Assembly (NCBI GenBank): GCA_040757065.1
Contig: JBFLXR010000015.1
Coordinates: forward strand, 1-64,000
DNA from: JBFLXR01 sp040757065
GTDB taxonomy: Bacteria > Pseudomonadota > Gammaproteobacteria > Burkholderiales > Gallionellaceae
Direction: 5' to 3'
Length of the DNA stretch: 64,000 nt
Positions 60,060 through 64,000 of the stretch are shown here, piece by piece. Made by a program: the position numbers and the translations under genes. Below the pieces are notes generated by a model. That model made no database searches and was not told where the DNA came from. It saw only the letters and a list, made by a program, of their open reading frames with translations. The stretch's first letter is position 1. Each line of letters opens with the position of its first letter.

Positions 60060-61694
60060 ATGGTCAATTTCAACAATCAGGCAGACGGCACCACCGAACT
60101 CACTTTCCGCGCAGACGATAAGCAGTACCGTGTCCGCTTCGACTCCGGCACCTCCACCTTCAGCGGGCAGACCGGTGAAGAAGAAGGCATCGCGCCGCGC
60201 ATGTTTGCCGCCGGAGCACCCGGCATTCAGCAAGACTTGGCAGACGCACAATATCAGCTCATCGCGCCGGATGCCCTCGTTACCCTGCAAGACATTCAAC
60301 ACGAAACCTTGCTTGCCGGCATGACCCCCACGCTGCATTTAGAGCTGAGTACCGATGATCTGTCTGAAGATCAAAACTATGTCGTTCTAATATTCGACAA
60401 TGAGAAATCGGCCTTGGTCGATTGGGTCATCCCCAAGCCGCCCGAGCAAGTCTCTCGGCAATTCGCCTTCACCACCGACCGCCCGGCGTTGCATTTCGAA
60501 ATCCCCCTGCTACCCACCGACCGGGAGCCTGTGCAAGACGCATCGCCTGCAAACTTGCATTTTCGCGCAGTGCAACCAGAGAGCCAGCTCACCTTCGGCA
60601 TATTCCGCTTCAACCAAGAACCGGAATTAGCCGATATGTTAAAGGTGCATCGTTTCAGCTACCTTCTGAACGGAGAACCCCTCCTCTACCCCGAGCATTT
60701 GCAATTATTATCCGGCCCTATCCAATGGCTAGCCAAAAAGGCCGACGCCCATCTTAAAGACCGCACAGATGGTGAAGAACAATTCCAGCGCATTGCCCGC
60801 GATGGCAGTATCTCGCCCTGCACGCCGGATGAACTCGCCAACGCGCAAGGTGGGAAAGCTTTACTGCTCTGCCACGGCATCCTTAGCGCCACATACGATG
60901 CCTTCCACGCCCTGTGGGAAAACCAGCCAGCAAACTTCCAAACGCTTTGCGATCGCTACCAAGGCAACGTCTTCGCGTGGGATCACTACACCCTGTCGAA
61001 ATACACCGCCGACAATGCCGAGCAACTGCTGGACACCCTGCAACACCTGCACAATGTCGATCTGGACATCGTCTGCCATAGCCGCGGCGCGGGCGTCGTG
61101 CGCAACCTGGTTGAAAATCCCCAGAACCGTGCCTTGCTAAACGCGAAAAATATTCGCGTCCGCAAAGTCATTTTCGTGGCTGGCGCCTGCTTAGGCTCGC
61201 AACTGGCCACCCCGCAGAACACCAACCGACTGTTCCGTCGCCTCAACATGCTGTTCTACTTCTTCGGCGGCGCACCCGGCGGATTCCTTAAAGCCATCTT
61301 ACTCATCATCAAACTACTCGCCGCCATCGCCCACCGCTTCCCCGGCGTCGAATCGATGGACCCGCTCGGCGAACAAATCAAGCAGCTAAACAAGAACACC
61401 GACACGGCCGCACAGCACTATCTCTACATCCGCGCCAATTACGGCCCCAAATTTCTGCCACTTAAATTGGCCGACGAATATGCGTTGGATCAAGGCGTGT
61501 TTAACGGCGCAGCCAACGACCTCGTCGTCCCGTACGACGGAGCGAGCGCCAGCACCCGCTACTTGCCTAACTTCACAGGCAAGCGCAACCTGCTCAGCTA
61601 CGACCGACTGGGCAACCCGCAAGACAAGGTCTGGCACATCAAATTCTTCTTACAACCCGATGTATGCACCGAACTATTAAACGAACTGACCTAG
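60060..61694 (+). CDS. Lipase-like alpha/beta hydrolase (DUF7379-like)
   Basis: The 544-aa product has an N-terminal beta-rich region (about 1-260) and a C-terminal alpha/beta hydrolase with the elements for a triad: Ser341 in CHSRGAG, Asp487 in AANDLVVP and His526 in KVWHIKFF. LLLCHGIL at about 272 is the oxyanion strand. A hydrophobic stretch (AILLIIKLLAAIAHRF) could be a lid or membrane contact. The family resembles DUF7379-type esterases. It lies downstream of the chitosanase-like gene with a GAGGAG RBS. Confidence 0.75.
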   Translation: MVNFNNQADGTTELTFRADDKQYRVRFDSGTSTFSGQTGEEEGIAPRMFAAGAPGIQQDLADAQYQLIAPDALVTLQDIQHETLLAGMTPTLHLELSTDDLSEDQNYVVLIFDNEKSALVDWVIPKPPEQVSRQFAFTTDRPALHFEIPLLPTDREPVQDASPANLHFRAVQPESQLTFGIFRFNQEPELADMLKVHRFSYLLNGEPLLYPEHLQLLSGPIQWLAKKADAHLKDRTDGEEQFQRIARDGSISPCTPDELANAQGGKALLLCHGILSATYDAFHALWENQPANFQTLCDRYQGNVFAWDHYTLSKYTADNAEQLLDTLQHLHNVDLDIVCHSRGAGVVRNLVENPQNRALLNAKNIRVRKVIFVAGACLGSQLATPQNTNRLFRRLNMLFYFFGGAPGGFLKAILLIIKLLAAIAHRFPGVESMDPLGEQIKQLNKNTDTAAQHYLYIRANYGPKFLPLKLADEYALDQGVFNGAANDLVVPYDGASASTRYLPNFTGKRNLLSYDRLGNPQDKVWHIKFFLQPDVCTELLNELT

Positions 61695-61787
61695 CCCCCT
61701 AATCCGCTCCCCTATCCCATCCGGCAGATGGCATAGGGGAGATATTTTGCTAGATTTCAGACACAAAATTTTCATGCGTCTGCGCTT

Positions 61788-61994
61788 ATGGCACACACTC
61801 AGGATTACACCATCAAATACAAGAAGAACGGTTTCGACAGCTATTACGAAATCTGGATGAATGCGCAATTTCACGCCGGGCCGTTTCAGACGCTGGCCGA
61901 TGCAGCGCGCTGGCTGGAAGAAGTCTATCTGTCGAGCATGTCGCCCGCTGCGCACAGCGGCAGCGCCGTGCAGACTGCCTGCCAAGCCGCATAA
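61788..61994 (+). CDS. Small hypothetical protein, 68 aa
   Basis: A short soluble protein with an N-terminal charged, tyrosine-rich region (DYTIKYKKNGFDSYYEI) and a helical middle (AARWLEEVY). No signal or membrane segment, and no clear RBS. Codon use fits the region. Unknown. Confidence 0.5.
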   Translation: MAHTQDYTIKYKKNGFDSYYEIWMNAQFHAGPFQTLADAARWLEEVYLSSMSPAAHSGSAVQTACQAA

Positions 61995-62057
61995 ACGCCC
62001 CCTGCACGGCAAACCGGCCTGTGATACAGTCGCATCATCCCACACCGAGGATTCGTT

Positions 62058-62435
62058 ATGCGCCGCTTTAGCCTGCCGATCGCCCTGCTTGCCGCCGCAT
62101 TGACGCTGCCCGCACAGGCCGACCGCGATTATCCGCCGGTGATTCTGCAAATGCCCGCGCCGTGGGCCGGCGCACCTTCCGCCCCGGCTGCCGCCTCGGC
62201 TCCTGCCGCAGCTCGCCGCGCCAAAGAAGCGCCCCAAGCCCCGTCCGCCCCCATTTCGCCCAAGGCTCCGGTCGCCAAAGCCAGCAAACTCGACCACCCG
62301 CACAATCACGCCAAATATTGCGACGAAGCGCTGTGCAGCCGCTATTGCGATAAAAAAGAAGACGAACGCGACACAGAAAAATACCCGCGACTGGTTAAAG
62401 AATGCAATGCCGATTGCATGAAAGAATGCGAATAA
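62058..62435 (+). CDS. Exported Cys-rich protein
   Basis: The 125-aa product has a signal peptide cleaved after AQA (about residue 21), a Pro/Ala-rich linker (about 35-75), and a C-terminal Cys-rich motif (KYCDEALCSRYCDKKEDE, then CNADCMKECE). The six cysteines suggest disulfide or metal binding in the periplasm. No family recognised. Confidence 0.65.
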   Translation: MRRFSLPIALLAAALTLPAQADRDYPPVILQMPAPWAGAPSAPAAASAPAAARRAKEAPQAPSAPISPKAPVAKASKLDHPHNHAKYCDEALCSRYCDKKEDERDTEKYPRLVKECNADCMKECE

Positions 62436-62521
62436 TCGGGGATTCCACCGATAGCCGCTTATCGCGCACCGGGAGTAGCATCGCAGCACGTTTCACAACA
62501 CATAACAAAGGGAGAAAACAC

Positions 62522-62704
62522 ATGCTGAAAAAACTCGCACTGATCGCAACCGTTTTGTTTGCTGCCACCACCTTCTCCGCCCCGGCCGCCGCAGCCGGAC
62601 ACCGCCACGCCGCAAAACACGGACACAAACAGGCGCACAAACACGTCAAACATGCGAAGCACCACCCGGCCAAACGTCACGGACACCGCCATCACCGCGC
62701 CTAA
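62522..62704 (+). CDS. Exported His/Lys-rich protein
   Basis: The 60-aa product has a signal peptide (to SAPAAAAG) followed by a tail made almost entirely of His, Lys and Arg (GHRHAAKHGHKQAHKH). It probably binds metal ions or nucleic acid/polyanions in the periplasm. It is preceded by AAAGGGAG and followed by a strong terminator. It may be co-transcribed with the Cys-rich gene. Confidence 0.6.
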   Translation: MLKKLALIATVLFAATTFSAPAAAAGHRHAAKHGHKQAHKHVKHAKHHPAKRHGHRHHRA

Positions 62705-62730
62705 CACGGCAAGAAATACGCACCCAATAA

Positions 62731-62756
62731 AAACGGGCTGGAAATCCAGCCCGTTT
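62731..62756 (+). terminator. Bidirectional intrinsic terminator
   Basis: 11-bp stem AAACGGGCTGG/CCAGCCCGTTT with T-run on the plus strand and A-run on the minus side. Serves the His-rich gene and the convergent DUF2726 gene. Confidence 0.9.
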
Positions 62757-62779
62757 TTATTTCCGTCCCTGATGCACCC

Positions 62780-63706
62780 TTACAAATGCCCGGTCTCGTC
62801 GAACTTTTTACGGGCGCGAATATAATCGTTGCTGCACTCGAACAGCACCTTCGTCGTCGCGGGACTTTCGCATTCCGGCGGTTTGCGGTACAACTCATCG
62901 AAGCTGCCGCGCCCCCCGCGCGCCGCCGTTCCGCCGCCCGCCGATTCACGCTCCGCGGCTTTGGCCGCAGCCTTCTTTTCCGCCTCCTGCTGCTGTTGCA
63001 AACGCTCGAACTGTGCAGCCTGCTCTGCCGCGCGCTGCGCCTGAGCGGCCGCCTCATCGGCCAAGCGGTGCGCTTCCGCCTCGCGTTGTGCAGCCTCCAG
63101 CGCCTGCTGACGCATCTGTGCGGCCTGCCCTGCCTCGCTGCGGCGATGCACAATGCCGAGCATCACATCGGCCATCCCCGCGACAATCACCACCACTACC
63201 AGCACACTCAGCACATATTTCAGCAACGGCCCCAGCGCGCGGTGCGGCAGCGACAAACGCACCGGCTCCAGCGTCACCGTTCCCACGGCGGGGCGCTTTT
63301 CCGGGTCCAGCCCCTCTTCCACCGACTCCTGCACATGCCGCCCCGGATGCGTCTTGGCCAACCCCTCCAGCCACGGGCGCACCTTGCCCAGCTCATCGAT
63401 ATGCCGGATGCGCAGCAGCGGAATATCCGCCTGCATCAAAATCGCATCTTTACGCGCATCGCGCTCCCGCGCACGCTCGCTATCGTGCGTCGCATCGTCC
63501 AGCTCCACCGCCCCGAGCGGAAACCCGCGCCGCGTACAAATCACAAAATCCAGATGAAAACCGCGCACCCGGTTGAAATCCCGCCACGGCACCCGCACCA
63601 CATCGGCCAGACGCATATTCGGGAACACCTCAAACTCCGGCAGCGCCATCCGCAACAAACTCAGCGCCTCCTGCTCCCGCCTGCTGATTGCATGTTTTTT
63701 CTGCAT
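62780..63706 (-). CDS. DUF2726 membrane protein
   Basis: The 308-aa product has an N-terminal DUF2726 domain (about 1-130). It contains the LDFVIC core and AVELDDATHD, both typical of the endonuclease-like fold of this family. A transmembrane helix follows (VLSVLVVVVIVAGMAD, about 190-205), then a long Ala/Gln/Glu coiled coil, and a Cys-containing C-terminal tail. The start MQKKHAIS follows an AAAGGGGATGC RBS. DUF2726 proteins relate to DNA-cleaving enzymes, but the membrane anchor suggests a different or altered role. Confidence 0.75.
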   Translation of the reverse strand: MQKKHAISRREQEALSLLRMALPEFEVFPNMRLADVVRVPWRDFNRVRGFHLDFVICTRRGFPLGAVELDDATHDSERARERDARKDAILMQADIPLLRIRHIDELGKVRPWLEGLAKTHPGRHVQESVEEGLDPEKRPAVGTVTLEPVRLSLPHRALGPLLKYVLSVLVVVVIVAGMADVMLGIVHRRSEAGQAAQMRQQALEAAQREAEAHRLADEAAAQAQRAAEQAAQFERLQQQQEAEKKAAAKAAERESAGGGTAARGGRGSFDELYRKPPECESPATTKVLFECSNDYIRARKKFDETGHL

Positions 63707-63865
63707 TGCATCCCCTTTTAAGCCGAAACCGCAGACCACCGACCTGCCGCCCCGGTGCAACGCTAAATCCCAAACCGAAAAATACTCCTGAAACCCCCTC
63801 CTATTCAAGCCTTTAATTTTAATAAATATCGCTATAGTCCAACCAACTCAACCGGAGAACTCCCA

Positions 63866-64000
63866 ATGCACATCATGGCTCTCGTCAACGCCGCCAGCGC
63901 CGTCGCCACCGTCGGCAAAGCCCTGTTCGGCAGCAAGCCCGAAGCCGCCGAAACCGGCGCGGCCAACACCGCCCCCGCAGCCTCGGCACAAGTGAACCTC
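63866..64000 (+). CDS. Partial gene, truncated by window end
   Basis: The 45 visible codons (MHIMALVNAASAVATVGKALFG ...) follow CCGGAGAACTCCC RBS and run off the window. The N-terminus is hydrophobic/helical and then Ala/Glu/Pro-rich. An ATG three codons later is an alternative start. No function can be assigned. Confidence 0.55.
   Translation, partial: MHIMALVNAASAVATVGKALFGSKPEAAETGAANTAPAASAQVNL

Overview
The window reads as a betaproteobacterial chromosome, probably of the Nitrosomonadales/Gallionellaceae type. The hemA-prfA-prmC-grxD order, argH, aquaporin Z, a bacteriohemerythrin, an ODP-type di-iron protein and several cyclic-di-GMP enzymes fit a motile microaerophile. That placement is inference from gene content; no rRNA or other taxonomic marker is present.

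Layout. 1-700: poorly understood flank with a tiny membrane peptide gene and a coding remnant. 702-3759: AT-rich three-gene operon with overlapping stops and starts (D12-class adenine methyltransferase, ParB-like protein, and a protein with a possible HEPN RxxxxH motif), a candidate defence or epigenetic island. 3999-10352: core genes argH, then on the minus strand hemA-prfA-prmC, two envelope proteins and grxD. 10693-11439: an AT-rich HTH/GIY-YIG protein. 11699-17627: small housekeeping and envelope genes, including a thioesterase split by an amber codon. 17638-27414: a signalling block with three GGDEF proteins (one also EAL), a soluble chemoreceptor-like protein coupled to an ODP-type oxygen sensor, and a porin/periplasmic-binding/GGDEF-EAL operon behind twin palindromes. 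27468-29943: PhzF, then an AT-rich HipA-like kinase with an unknown partner.

30005-58955 (all minus strand) is a complete siphophage-type late module. Read from right to left it holds terminase small and large, portal, protease/scaffold, major capsid, connectors, tail terminator, tail tube, G/GT chaperones, tape measure, DUF2460, DUF2163, NlpC/P60, tail-tip hub, fibre, and lysis genes. The DUF2460-DUF2163-NlpC-hub order resembles gene transfer agents and related phages. No integrase, repressor, replication or antiterminator gene lies in the window. A good sigma-70 promoter (59140-59167) followed at once by an intrinsic terminator (59072-59104) precedes terS, like lambda pR'-tR'.

The late module carries several accessory cassettes ('morons'). 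They are an ImmA/IrrE peptidase plus PIN-like pair between protease and capsid, a toxin-antitoxin-SecB-like chaperone (TAC) cassette between DUF2163 and NlpC, and four paralogous secreted-protein cassettes around the tape-measure gene. Each of the four has its own palindromic upstream site and a near-identical terminator. Two of them are frameshifted exactly at poly-A tracts of 7 and 8, which suggests slippage-controlled expression. This paralog family is the most novel element of the window.

59322-64000: a GH46-like chitosanase with a lipase-like alpha/beta hydrolase, small exported Cys-rich and His-rich proteins, a DUF2726 membrane protein, and a gene cut off by the window end.
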